A model generated the notes under the pieces. That model was not told the DNA's origin and did no database searches. It saw only the letters and a program-made list of their open reading frames with translations. The translations under genes were made by a program, and so were the position numbers. From positions 1-39,627 of the forward strand of contig CABIYQ010000004.1 in NCBI GenBank assembly GCA_902362965.1: DNA of 39,627 nucleotides, written 5' to 3'. Positions 17,386 through 25,127 of this stretch are shown in pieces. The first letter of the stretch is position 1; each line of letters begins with the position of its first letter. This DNA is from Oscillospiraceae bacterium. GTDB lineage: Bacteria > Bacillota > Clostridia > Oscillospirales > Ruminococcaceae.

Positions 17386-17823
17386 ATGGTAACAAAAAAA
17401 GAATACAGTGAAATGAGTAAAAAAGCGTCCCCAAATTCCAGAAGCTGGGTTAATGTACCTATGGCATTTTTGATTGGCGGACTGATTTGTACACTTGGCG
17501 AAGTCATTCTCAACATTTTCACTCATTACGGTGCGGAAAAGGAAGCAGCAGGCGCATGGGCGTCGATAATACTGGTATTCCTAAGTGCACTTTTTACCGG
17601 ACTGGGAATTTACGAAAAGATTGCCAAGCATGCAGGTGCAGGAACGCTGGTACCGATCACAGGATTTGCTAACGCAGTGGTATCATCGGCGATAGAATCA
17701 AAGTCCGAGGGACTGATACTGGGTGTGGGTGCGAAAATTTTCACCATTGCAGGACCTGTCATACTTTACGGTACAACGGCATCGGTAATTTACGGAATTA
17801 TTTATTATTTCTTTATCAGGTGA
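17386..17823 (+). CDS. spoVAC: Stage V sporulation protein AC
   Basis: 145 aa, typical for SpoVAC. Conserved blocks seen: AFLIGGLICTLGE, LTGLGIYEKIAKHAGAGTLVPITGFANAV and SKSEGLILGVGAKIF. SpoVAC is an inner-spore-membrane protein needed for Ca-dipicolinate movement and it acts as a mechanosensitive channel. The ATG at 17386 was chosen for the AAAGGAG site 8 nt upstream; an in-frame GTG at 17368 lacks such a site. In most spore-formers it sits with spoVAD and spoVAE. Here both are absent, and the next gene is convergent dus, so the gene stands alone. Confidence 0.9.
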   Translation: MVTKKEYSEMSKKASPNSRSWVNVPMAFLIGGLICTLGEVILNIFTHYGAEKEAAGAWASIILVFLSALFTGLGIYEKIAKHAGAGTLVPITGFANAVVSSAIESKSEGLILGVGAKIFTIAGPVILYGTTASVIYGIIYYFFIR

Positions 17824-17825
17824 GC

Positions 17826-18827
17826 CTAAAGCCCGCCTGATTTATTTTTTTCCTGTAATTCCAAAAATTCATCGGCAAGTTTTAAAGCGTCGTCATAGGT
17901 TTCCAGACTATAGCATTTTGCACGGAATCCCGCAGCGCCGTAAAGTCCTTTCATGTACCACGAAGCGTGTTTTCTTGCTTCTTTCATAGCTCTCTGTTCG
18001 TTTTCTTGTCCGGACTGCTTCAGTATCAGACGGATATGATAAAGCATAACTTCCATTCGCTCCTCAATTTTAGGCGGAGTATACGGAAGATTTTCAAAAT
18101 AGCTGTCAATTTCCCTGAAAATAAAAGGATTTCCGTAGGTGGCACGTCCTATCATTACAAGATCGCAGCCTGTTTGTTTATACATATCAAGACAGCTTTC
18201 AAGACTGTCTACGTCTCCGTTTCCTATTACGGGTACTGAAACGCTTTCCTTGACTTTTTTTATAATGTCCCAGTCGGCTTTTCCCGAATACATTTGGTCT
18301 TTGGTTCTGCCGTGGACTGCAACAGCGTCAGCGCCTGCCTGTTCCATAGCAACGGCAAATTCCACGGCGTTTACGGAATCCTTATTCCAGCCCTTACGGA
18401 ATTTTACCGTTACAGGTACTCCCGAAACGCTTTTTACTGCTTTTACGATTTCCGCCGCACGGTCAATATCTTTCATCAAAGCGCTGCCTGAATTATTGTT
18501 TACCACTTTCGGTACGGGACACCCCATGTTAATATCCAGTATGTCAGGGGCATATGACATGCATATTTCTGTCGCTTTTTTCATAAATTCCGGATCGTCT
18601 CCAAAGAGCTGCAAAGCCATAGGACGTTCGCCGTCTGTTACAGTGCAAAGCTCGGCAGTTTTTTTGTCATTGTAGCAAAGTCCCTTTGCGGAAATAAGCT
18701 CGCTTACCGTATAACATGCACCGTACTCACGGCAAAGGGTTCTGTAGGCTCTGTCGGCGACCGAAGCCATTGGGGCAAGAGCTGCAGTCTTTTTTATTTT
18801 TACTTTTCCAATACTAAAATATTTCAT
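17826..18827 (-). CDS. dus: tRNA-dihydrouridine synthase (Dus family)
   Basis: 333 aa. An FMN enzyme that reduces uridine to dihydrouridine in tRNA D-loops. Evidence: [14 protein letters not shown] (FMN-binding start of the TIM barrel), catalytic Cys103 in [34 protein letters not shown] and the GNGDV and [13 protein letters not shown] blocks. It ends 2 bp from spoVAC in convergent order. The start follows CGGAG. A perfect 24-bp palindrome (18842-18865) lies 15 bp upstream of the start, at the edge of the repeat island. Which Dus subfamily (DusB-like is likely) is not certain. Confidence 0.93.
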   Translation of the reverse strand: MKYFSIGKVKIKKTAALAPMASVADRAYRTLCREYGACYTVSELISAKGLCYNDKKTAELCTVTDGERPMALQLFGDDPEFMKKATEICMSYAPDILDINMGCPVPKVVNNNSGSALMKDIDRAAEIVKAVKSVSGVPVTVKFRKGWNKDSVNAVEFAVAMEQAGADAVAVHGRTKDQMYSGKADWDIIKKVKESVSVPVIGNGDVDSLESCLDMYKQTGCDLVMIGRATYGNPFIFREIDSYFENLPYTPPKIEERMEVMLYHIRLILKQSGQENEQRAMKEARKHASWYMKGLYGAAGFRAKCYSLETYDDALKLADEFLELQEKNKSGGL

Positions 18828-18841
18828 GATTCTACTCCGAT

Positions 18842-18865
18842 TTAGCTTTCTTTAAAGAAAGCTAA
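18842..18865. repeat. Perfect 24-bp palindrome upstream of dus
   Basis: TTAGCTTTCTTT followed directly by its reverse complement. It resembles the hairpin modules of the family-2 repeats next to it and may be one of their pieces, or an operator or leader hairpin of dus. Confidence 0.5.
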
Positions 18866-19268
18866 TAAAAAGAATTTTTTAAAAAAACAAGTTTCTTTAT
18901 AATTTCTTTTCTTAACTTTCTTGTTTCGCAACAAGAAAGTTACAAAGAAATGCGCCCACTCAAACGCCGTGGGCGGCTTGCGGCACATAAAGTGCCGAAT
19001 TTTATCCGTCATACGGTTTTTGAACTAATTGGTCTCCACGTAAAAGGCAAGACGTAACATTTAAAATTTACGCCCATGTAAGATGGGCGATACTAAGCGG
19101 AGAACGCAAGTGGCAAAAACGTCTCAGCACAGTTTTGGGAGAGTACCTTGTGTGATAGTTTACTATTAATTATGCAGTCGTTACATTTTTTGCTTCTTTT
19201 TTTGTGTGAACAAAAAAGAAGTGTGTTTCTTTGTTACTTTCTTTGCACAAGCAAAGAAAGTCAGAAAA
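18866..19268. repeat. Family-2 mosaic hairpin repeat, copy B
   Basis: Reverse-oriented relative to copy A. It opens with aacaagtttcttt and has the ctttcttg/caagaaag hairpin, gcccactcaaacgccgtgggc, cggcac/gtgccg, the atccgtcatac block, a strong cgcccat/atgggcg hairpin (about 19070-19089), the ctcagcacagttttgggagag block, gcagtcgttac, cttctttttttg/caaaaaagaag and a final ctttctttgc/gcaaagaaag hairpin. It ends 15 bp before the stop codon of the XRE gene at 19284-19514. Very similar to copy C over its full length. Confidence 0.9.
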
Positions 19269-19283
19269 AAGATTTATTTTAGT

Positions 19284-19514
19284 TTATTTTTTATGTGAAT
19301 CGGGATTATCAGTTCTGCCCATAAGATAGTCGATAGAACAGTCAAAAAAGTTTGCTATACTTTCTATTATAAATATAGATGGAGTATAATCTCTTTTTTC
19401 TAAGTCATATATAAAACTTTTACGTATTTTGCAAGCAGTAAGCATTTTTGATATAGATATATTGTTTGATTTACATGTTTCCTTTATTTTTTGTGCTATT
19501 TGTGCATTAGTCAT
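19284..19514 (-). CDS. XRE/Cro-C1 family HTH regulator (1 of 3)
   Basis: 76 aa. A single DNA-binding helix-turn-helix domain (about residues 5-65: SISKMLTACKIRKSFIYDLEKRDYTPS) ends with FDCSIDYLMGRTDNPDSHKK. The tail DYLMGRTDNP is very common in small Firmicute XRE proteins. The start has a GAGGT site. Its body differs from the regulators at 20171-20395 and 20606-20839, but the 3' ends of all three are close at the DNA level. It faces copy B downstream and has a control region with palindromes upstream (19551-19604). Likely an autoregulated repressor; its targets are unknown. Confidence 0.85.
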   Translation of the reverse strand: MTNAQIAQKIKETCKSNNISISKMLTACKIRKSFIYDLEKRDYTPSIFIIESIANFFDCSIDYLMGRTDNPDSHKK

Positions 19515-19550
19515 ATAATAATACCTCTGTTTTTATGAAAATAGTCAAAG

Positions 19551-19604
19551 TTTGCGTAATAATACGTAAATAAGGTTGACTTTGCGCAAATTTACGTATA
19601 TAAT
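19551..19604 (+). promoter_or_regulatory. Operator/promoter region of XRE locus 1
   Basis: TTTGCGTA-4-TACGTAAA (19551-19570) is a near-perfect palindrome. A second related site, TTTGCGCAAATTTACGTA (19581-19598), lies exactly in the spacer of a plus-strand promoter TTGACT (19576-19581), 17 bp, TATAAT (19599-19604). A repressor bound there should block this promoter. The promoter points away from the XRE gene toward copy C. Confidence 0.65.
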
Positions 19605-19649
19605 ATAAATAAACTATTTAAAATATCCTAAAAAATACTACTAATCTTA

Positions 19650-19679
19650 ATTATAGCATTATTTTTGGTGATTCGTCAA
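19650..19679 (-). promoter_or_regulatory. Minus-strand promoter of XRE locus 1
   Basis: On the minus strand TTGACG (19674-19679), 18-bp spacer, TATAAT (19650-19655). The same sequence with few changes recurs at 20554-20583 upstream of the second XRE gene. It fires toward the XRE gene and against the plus-strand promoter at 19576-19604. Confidence 0.6.
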
Positions 19680-19707
19680 CGGCTAAATTTATTATTCATC
19701 TCTTCTT

Positions 19708-20165
19708 GGATACGCTTTTAAAAAAGCGTATCCAAAACATATTTGTCATTTTCTTTGATTGTGCAAAGAAAAGAACCAAAGAAACAAGTTTCTTTATAAT
19801 TTCTTTTCTTAACTTTCTTGTTTCGCAACAAGAAAGTTACAAAGAAATGCGCCCACTCAAACGCCGTGAGCGGCTTGCGGCACATAAAGTGCCGAATTTT
19901 ATCCGTCATACAGTTTCTGAACTAATTGGTCTCCCCGTAAAAGGCAAGACGTAACATCAAAAATTCACACCTAAGTAAGATGGGCGATAATTAAGCGGAG
20001 AACGCAAGTAGCAAAAACGGCTCAGCACAGTTTTGGGAGAGTACCTTGTGTGATAGTTTACTATTAATTATGCAGTCGTTACATTTTTTGCTTCTTTTTT
20101 CGTGTGAACAAAAAAGAAGTGTGTTTCTTTGTTACTTTCTTTGCACAAGCAAAGAAAGTCAGAAA
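19708..20165. repeat. Family-2 mosaic hairpin repeat, copy C
   Basis: Same orientation and order as copy B, with an extra front part: hairpin ggatacgctttt/aaaagcgtatcc (19708-19733), atttgtcattttctttgatt and accaaagaaac. It ends 5-6 bp before the XRE stop at 20171. The reading frame of about 80 codons that can be drawn through it crosses hairpin sequence shared by all copies and is not taken as a gene. In this copy the cgcccat/atgggcg hairpin has decayed to cacctaa/atgggcg. Confidence 0.9.
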
Positions 20166-20170
20166 AAGAT

Positions 20171-20395
20171 TTATTTCAGTTTATTTTTATGTGAATCGGG
20201 ATTATCGGTTCTTCCAAGAAGATAATCAGTGGAGCAATCAAAGTAGTTTGCAATTTTAATTAAATTTTCACCATTAGGAATTGCACCATTCTTCCATTTT
20301 GTTATAATGCCCGATGATATGCCAATTTCTTTTCCTAATGGATTTGGTTTTATGCCCTTTTTTAAACATAAATTATAAAATCGATCCCAAAACAT
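20171..20395 (-). CDS. XRE/Cro-C1 family HTH regulator (2 of 3)
   Basis: 74 aa. HTH domain at about residues 5-62 (KPNPLGKEIGISSGIITKWKNGAIPNGENLIKIANYF), with the FDCSTDYLLGRTDNPDSHKNKLK tail. The start has an AGAGG site 8 nt upstream. The last ~45 bp plus the family-2 repeat behind it are nearly the same as at the first XRE gene, so the gene tail and repeat were duplicated as one unit. Upstream are two copies of a 14-bp palindrome, one close to its start and one inside the opposing promoter that serves the third XRE gene. This resembles a repressor paired with a divergent gene, as in phage switches. Confidence 0.85.
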   Translation of the reverse strand: MFWDRFYNLCLKKGIKPNPLGKEIGISSGIITKWKNGAIPNGENLIKIANYFDCSTDYLLGRTDNPDSHKNKLK

Positions 20396-20414
20396 AAATT
20401 AACCTCTTTTATAT

Positions 20415-20502
20415 AAATCTCATAAAATTGAGTTTATAGGATTGTGCAATTATACAAATTTTTATTAATAATCTTGATTTTCTCATAAAAGTGAGATATA
20501 AT
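20415..20502 (+). promoter_or_regulatory. Paired operators and promoter of XRE locus 2
   Basis: CTCATAAAATTGAG (within 20415-20435) and CTCATAAAAGTGAG (within 20481-20496) are 14-bp palindromes differing at one base. The second exactly fills the spacer of TTGATT (20474-20479), 17 bp, TATAAT (20497-20502), a plus-strand promoter leading to the third XRE gene. A minus-strand TATAAT at 20449-20454 lacks a good -35. Confidence 0.7.
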
Positions 20503-20553
20503 ATATTTAAGCTATTGAAAAGGTTTAAATGCCTAAGTAGATACTTAATTATA

Positions 20554-20583
20554 ATTATAGCATTATTTTGGTGTATTCGTCAA
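20554..20583 (-). promoter_or_regulatory. Minus-strand promoter of XRE locus 2
   Basis: TTGACG (20578-20583), 18-bp spacer, TATAAT (20554-20559) on the minus strand, conserved with 19650-19679. It fires toward the XRE gene at 20171-20395, so its transcript and that of the plus-strand promoter at 20474-20502 meet head-on. Confidence 0.6.
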
Positions 20584-20605
20584 TGGTTACAATAAAAGAA
20601 AGAGA

Positions 20606-20839
20606 GTGAAGAAAGTGTATAAGGCCTTGAGATTAAAAAGTCTTATGAAGCAAAGAGGAATTTCTATAGAAAAGCTTGCCTTAGATTTAAATTTAAGTGA
20701 AGAAAATATAATACTATTCCAAAATAATATATTTAATGCCGATATTGACGTATTGATACTTTTGGCGGATTATCTTGATGTTTCTGTTGATTATCTTATG
20801 GGCAGAACTGATAATACCGATTCACATAAGAAAAAGTAA
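20606..20839 (+). CDS. XRE/Cro-C1 family HTH regulator (3 of 3)
   Basis: 77 aa. HTH domain at about residues 8-68 (LKSLMKQRGISIEKLALDLNLSEENIILFQNN) with the tail DYLDVSVDYLMGRTDNTDSHKKK. The start is GTG at 20606, or a second GTG nine bases later; neither has a perfect Shine-Dalgarno sequence. It is divergent from the regulator at 20171-20395 and driven by a promoter whose spacer is that locus's palindrome. The normal TLSRIE/ITxYE-type recognition helix is replaced by an unusual LSEENIILFQNN, so DNA binding may differ. A family-1 repeat follows. Confidence 0.8.
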   Translation: MKKVYKALRLKSLMKQRGISIEKLALDLNLSEENIILFQNNIFNADIDVLILLADYLDVSVDYLMGRTDNTDSHKKK

Positions 20840-20854
20840 AATATTCACATTATT

Positions 20855-21068
20855 TAAGTAAATTTGCGAGTCTTTAAAAAGAAAATCAAGTCAATAAAAT
20901 TCGGCATAAAAGTTTTGGTTCCGCTTTTTTAAATTTTTTCTTCGATTCTCTGTAAAGTAAACCATCGTGAATTAATTAGAATATTCAAGTTAACTAAATT
21001 CGATATAAAAGTTTTTTGCTTACTTTTTTTCAAAAAAGTAAGAGCTTTTTCAAAAAGCGGTAGAGTTT
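20855..21068. repeat. Family-1 intergenic repeat
   Basis: Contains gcgagtcttta, ttcggcataaaagtttt, ttcttcgattctctgta, gatataaaagttttttgct and hairpin modules cttacttttt/aaaaaagtaag and gctttttcaaaaagc. Same orientation as 1695-2074. It fills the gap between the third XRE gene and polA. Confidence 0.8.
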
Positions 21069-21080
21069 TATAAAAAAATC

Positions 21081-21089
21081 TGTTATAAT
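21081..21089 (+). promoter_or_regulatory. Extended -10 promoter of polA
   Basis: TG-T-TATAAT (21081-21089), an extended -10 element, with only a weak -35 (tagagt, 21061-21066). It lies 38 bp before the start codon, which has a GGAG site. Confidence 0.5.
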
Positions 21090-21126
21090 AGTAAGGATAG
21101 ATTACTGAATAACTGGAGAAATTATT

Positions 21127-23673
21127 ATGAAATTGCTTGCAATAGACGGAAACAGCATAATGAACCGTGCGTTTTACGGTATCAGAGCGCTTACCAATAA
21201 AAAAGGCGTTTACACTAACGCTCTGCTGGGATTTATGAATATTTACTTTAAAAATGCGGACGAAGTAAGGCCAGACTGCGTTGCAGTGGCTTTTGATCTG
21301 AGATCTCCCACATTCCGCCATAAGGCGGTGGCGTCCTATAAGGCGAACAGAAAGGGTATGCCCGAAGAGTTGGCACAGCAAATGCCTCTTATAAAAGAAA
21401 TCCTGACCGCTATGGGTATTAAAATAGTTGAGTGTGAGGGTTTTGAGGCTGACGATGTACTGGGTACTCTTTCAAAGATGTGTGCCGACAGCGGAAATGA
21501 GTGCCATATTCTCACAGGCGACAAGGACAGCTTACAGCTTGTTAACGATAAAGTTACAGTACGCCTTGCAACTACCAGAGAAACAATTATTTACACTCCG
21601 GAAAAGTTTCGTGAGGATTACGGCTTTGAACCGATCAATCTGATAGATTTAAAGGCGCTTATGGGGGATAGTTCCGATAATATTTCAGGAGTTGCAGGAA
21701 TCGGACAAAAAACTGCGACAACGCTTATCACTAATTGGACTACAATAGAAAATCTTTATGATAATCTGGAAAATGCGGGACTTACAAAAGGCGTTTTTAC
21801 AAAGCTTGAAAACGGCAGAGAAGCGGCAAAGGAGAGCAAGTGGCTTGCGACTATACGTCTGGACGCTCCTGTTGACAGCAATCTGGAGGATTATGCTATC
21901 GCACAGCCTGATAATGAAAAGCTTAGTGAAATCCTCACAGAACTGGAAATGCTGAGACTTTTGCAGAAGTTAAATCTTAAACCGTCTGAAATCAAGGAAG
22001 AAGAAAAAGTTAAGGCTACTGAAATAAGCGCCGAACAAAAAGAGCTTGACCAACAAAAGCTGTCGGAGCTTTTAAAAAATGAAAATCTGGATTGTCTTTA
22101 CAGAGATAATATTTTGCAGATATATGAAAAAATCAGCGATGAGAAATGCGTTATTTACACTACGGAAAACAGAGAGTATATTTCAACACTTATGGCAAGC
22201 GATGTTGAAAAATATACTTTCGGGGCAAAGCCGCTGTACAAGCTTTGCTTTGCGGAGAATAAATCTCTTGAAATGATGTCGCTGGACGCTGAAATCGCCG
22301 CATATCTGCTTGACCCATCCTCTGCTGAATACAGTATTGAAAAGCTTTGCCTGCGCTACGGCTCGCCCTATTACAGCTCTGCCGGAGAATGGGCGGATAT
22401 AGTTAGTCTGCCGGAGCTTTGCGCAGCACTTATAAAGGAAATTGATTCACAGGGTATGACTGAGCTTATGTATGGAATCGAACAGCCGCTGACAGAGGTT
22501 TTAGCTTCAATGGAGTATACGGGAGTAAAGGTAGATGTAGAGGGTGTAAAGCGGTTCGGGGAAACTCTTACAGACGAAATTGAAGGAATTGAATCTCAGA
22601 TTTATTTTATGTGCGGTAAGGAATTTAATATAGCGTCCCCAAAACAGCTTGGTGAAATACTTCATGAGATGGGACTTCCCTTAAAAAAGAAAACCAAAAA
22701 CGGTTTTTCCACCAATGCGGAGGTACTGGAAGAGCTGCGTGACAAGCACCCTGTGATCGACCTTGTTCTCCGTTACCGTCAACTGACAAAGCTTAATTCT
22801 ACCTATGTGGAGGGACTTCTCAAAACCGTTGAATCTGACGGCAGAATCCATACGGTTTTCAAACAGACTGAAACAAGAACAGGCAGAATTTCTTCAACTG
22901 AACCGAATATGCAGAACATTCCTGTAAGAACCGAACTGGGACGTGAAATGCGTAAATTTTTCATTGTGCCCGAGGGAAAAACTCTCCTTGACGCCGATTA
23001 CAGTCAGATTGAACTTAGAATAGTAGCGCATATTTGTAATGATCCGGTAATGATAAAGGGCTTTTCAGAGGGAGCTGATATCCATACCTCCACTGCGGCA
23101 CAGGTTTTCGGTCTGCCGGAGGAAATGATAACGCCTGAAATGAGAAGTGCAGCAAAGGCTGTCAATTTCGGAATTATATATGGTATCGGAGCATTTTCAC
23201 TTTCAAAGGATATAAATGTAAGTGTTTATGAAGCAAAAAAATATATAGACGATTATCTTCACAATTTCCCTAATGTAGAAAAATTTATGAATGATACCGT
23301 TGAAAATGCAAAGAAAAACGGGTATGTTACCACTATGTTCGGCAGAAAGCGTTATGTACCGGAGCTTTCCGCTTCAAATAAAAACATGCAGGCGGCAGGC
23401 AGAAGAATCGCTATGAATACGCCTATACAGGGCAGTGCGGCAGATATTATTAAAATAGCTATGGTAAGAGTTTACCGACGTTTAAAAGAGGAAGTGCCTG
23501 ATGCAAGATTGATCTTACAGGTACACGATGAACTGATAGTTGAGTGCGATGTAAAGGACGCCGAAGCTGCGGGAAAAATTCTTTCCGAGGAAATGACAAA
23601 TGCCTGTGAGCTTAAAGTACCCCTTACTGCCGACGTAAACAGAGGTGACAGTTGGTATGAAGCTAAAGGCTGA
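21127..23673 (+). CDS. polA: DNA polymerase I
   Basis: 848 aa. Fills gaps and removes RNA primers during replication and repair. The N-terminal 5'-3' nuclease (about 1-290) has the acidic motifs LLAIDGNS, AFDLRSPTFR, EGFEADDVLG and TGDKDSLQLV. The middle part (about 305-460) is a degenerate 3'-5' exonuclease fold without the DxE metal-binding residues, as in many Firmicutes, so proofreading is probably absent. The polymerase domain carries motif A (DADYSQIELR), motif B (KAVNFGIIYGIG) and motif C (VHDELIVE). First gene of a polA-rimI-tsaD operon; the next gene overlaps its end. Confidence 0.97.
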   Translation: MKLLAIDGNSIMNRAFYGIRALTNKKGVYTNALLGFMNIYFKNADEVRPDCVAVAFDLRSPTFRHKAVASYKANRKGMPEELAQQMPLIKEILTAMGIKIVECEGFEADDVLGTLSKMCADSGNECHILTGDKDSLQLVNDKVTVRLATTRETIIYTPEKFREDYGFEPINLIDLKALMGDSSDNISGVAGIGQKTATTLITNWTTIENLYDNLENAGLTKGVFTKLENGREAAKESKWLATIRLDAPVDSNLEDYAIAQPDNEKLSEILTELEMLRLLQKLNLKPSEIKEEEKVKATEISAEQKELDQQKLSELLKNENLDCLYRDNILQIYEKISDEKCVIYTTENREYISTLMASDVEKYTFGAKPLYKLCFAENKSLEMMSLDAEIAAYLLDPSSAEYSIEKLCLRYGSPYYSSAGEWADIVSLPELCAALIKEIDSQGMTELMYGIEQPLTEVLASMEYTGVKVDVEGVKRFGETLTDEIEGIESQIYFMCGKEFNIASPKQLGEILHEMGLPLKKKTKNGFSTNAEVLEELRDKHPVIDLVLRYRQLTKLNSTYVEGLLKTVESDGRIHTVFKQTETRTGRISSTEPNMQNIPVRTELGREMRKFFIVPEGKTLLDADYSQIELRIVAHICNDPVMIKGFSEGADIHTSTAAQVFGLPEEMITPEMRSAAKAVNFGIIYGIGAFSLSKDINVSVYEAKKYIDDYLHNFPNVEKFMNDTVENAKKNGYVTTMFGRKRYVPELSASNKNMQAAGRRIAMNTPIQGSAADIIKIAMVRVYRRLKEEVPDARLILQVHDELIVECDVKDAEAAGKILSEEMTNACELKVPLTADVNRGDSWYEAKG

Positions 23674-24130
23674 TATTATAAAATGCGGATTTGATGAACT
23701 AAAAAAAATTGCGGAGATTGAAAGTAAGTGCATTCCCGACGGTTGGTCGCTGAAAGCCTTTGAGGACTGGTTTGAAGAGAAAAAAACTGTAGTCTTTGCG
23801 GCGGTATGCAACGGAGAGATGATCGGATTTGCAAACGGTTCATGGGTTATTGACGAGGGAGAACTGTTAAATATTGCGGTTTTGGAAAAATACAGACGTC
23901 AGGGATTGGCTGAAATTCTCCTTAAAACACTTGAGAATTTTTTTACCGAAAAGAATATTACCGTAATTTATTTGGAAGTCAGGGAGAAAAATCAGTCTGC
24001 ACTGTCTTTTTATGAAAAACATGGTTTTATCAAAAACGGATTCAGAAAAAACTACTACAGAAATCCTGTTGACAACGGAGTTCTGATGATGAAAAAAATA
24101 GGTGATAAATATGCTTATACTGGGAATTGA
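23657..24130 (+). CDS. rimI: GNAT acetyltransferase, ribosomal protein S18 alanine N-acetyltransferase type
   Basis: 157 aa. GNAT fold with the acetyl-CoA loop VLEKYRRQGLAEILLKTL (Q/RxxGxG/A form) and the later ALSFYEKHGFIKNGFRKNYY block usual for RimI. RimI acetylates the N-terminal Ala of S18 and is often next to tsaD, as here. The ATG at 23657 has AGAGGTG 9 nt upstream; a GTG at 23645 overlaps that site. It overlaps the polA end by 17 bp and the tsaD start by 20 bp, so translation is likely coupled. Some GNATs in this position act on other proteins. Confidence 0.9.
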   Translation: MKLKADIIKCGFDELKKIAEIESKCIPDGWSLKAFEDWFEEKKTVVFAAVCNGEMIGFANGSWVIDEGELLNIAVLEKYRRQGLAEILLKTLENFFTEKNITVIYLEVREKNQSALSFYEKHGFIKNGFRKNYYRNPVDNGVLMMKKIGDKYAYTGN

Positions 24131-25121
24131 AAGCTCCTGTGACGAAACTGCGGCGGCAGTTTCCGAAAACGGGACAAAAATACTTTCCTCGGTCATATCT
24201 ACTCAGATCGAGGAACACAGAAAATACGGCGGAGTAGTACCTGAAATTGCTTCACGCCGTCATTGCGAGAATATACTGGGAGTTGTTAAAAAGTCCCTTA
24301 AGGACGCAGGAAAAACTCTTGACGAAATTGACGCAGTCGCCGTGACCTACGCTCCGGGATTGATAGGCGCTCTTTTGGTGGGAGTAAATTTCGCCAAGGG
24401 ACTTGCTATGGCGTCGGATAAGCCTCTTGTACCTGTGCATCATATATCGGGTCATATTGCCGCAAACTACATTGCTCATTCGGACCTTAAACCGCCTTAT
24501 TTGTGTCTGGTGGCAAGCGGCGGTCATTCTCACATTGTTGAGGTACTGGATTATACAAAGTTCCATGTTGTGGGACGTACCAGAGACGATGCGGCAGGAG
24601 AATGCTTTGACAAATGTGCAAGAGCCATGGGATTTCCGTATCCCGGCGGAGTACATATAGATAAGGCGTCTGTTTCTGGAAACAAGGATGCTTATGAGCT
24701 TCCCCGTCCAAAGGTTACGGGAAGCGAGTTTGATTTCAGTTTTTCAGGACTTAAAACTGCTGTAATAAATCTGCTTCACAATTCACAGCAGAAGGGTATT
24801 GAGATAAATAAGAACGACTTAAGTGCGGGTATTCAGTATACTATATCCGATATACTCTGTGAAAAAACCATGGCGGCGGCGGAAATGCTGGGATATAAGA
24901 CTATTGCCGTGGCAGGGGGAGTGTCTGCAAACAGCGGAGTAAGAGCGGCATTTGAAAAGGCGTGTGCTGAGCGTGACATGAAGCTTTATCTTCCTCCTTT
25001 GAACCTATGCGGCGACAATGGAGCAATGATCGCCTGTCAGGGGTATTATAACTATCTCGCCGGACAGCGTGGGGACGAGAGTCTTAATGCAGTTGCAACG
25101 CTTTCTCTGGAAGAAATCTGA
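24111..25121 (+). CDS. tsaD: tRNA threonylcarbamoyladenosine synthase subunit TsaD
   Basis: 336 aa, normal length. TsaD moves the threonylcarbamoyl group to A37 of ANN-decoding tRNAs. The ASKHA-type start ILGIESSCDETAAAV, the metal-binding His111 and His115 in HHISGHIAANY, ASGGHSHIV, DDAAGECFDKCARA and the late VAGGVSANSGVR and CGDNGAMIA motifs are all present. The ATG at 24111 was chosen for the AGGTG site 6 nt upstream; an in-frame GTG at 24102 lies within that site. It overlaps rimI. The partner genes tsaB and tsaE are not in this window. A family-1 repeat with a terminator-like hairpin follows directly. Confidence 0.97.
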   Translation: MLILGIESSCDETAAAVSENGTKILSSVISTQIEEHRKYGGVVPEIASRRHCENILGVVKKSLKDAGKTLDEIDAVAVTYAPGLIGALLVGVNFAKGLAMASDKPLVPVHHISGHIAANYIAHSDLKPPYLCLVASGGHSHIVEVLDYTKFHVVGRTRDDAAGECFDKCARAMGFPYPGGVHIDKASVSGNKDAYELPRPKVTGSEFDFSFSGLKTAVINLLHNSQQKGIEINKNDLSAGIQYTISDILCEKTMAAAEMLGYKTIAVAGGVSANSGVRAAFEKACAERDMKLYLPPLNLCGDNGAMIACQGYYNYLAGQRGDESLNAVATLSLEEI

Positions 25122-25127
25122 CTTACT

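Noticed and set aside
19706..19954. Reading frame of about 82 codons in copy C
   Set aside because: It consists of hairpin arms shared by all family-2 copies, is broken in copies A, B, D and E, and has no ribosome-binding site. It is a by-product of the repeat.
18866..20165. CRISPR array
   Set aside because: The repeats are long (about 400 bp), few and irregular, without regular spacers, and no cas genes are present.
19284..20839. Prophage remnant
   Set aside because: Three XRE genes and switch-like promoters suggest a phage origin, but there is no integrase, structural or lysis gene and no attachment site.
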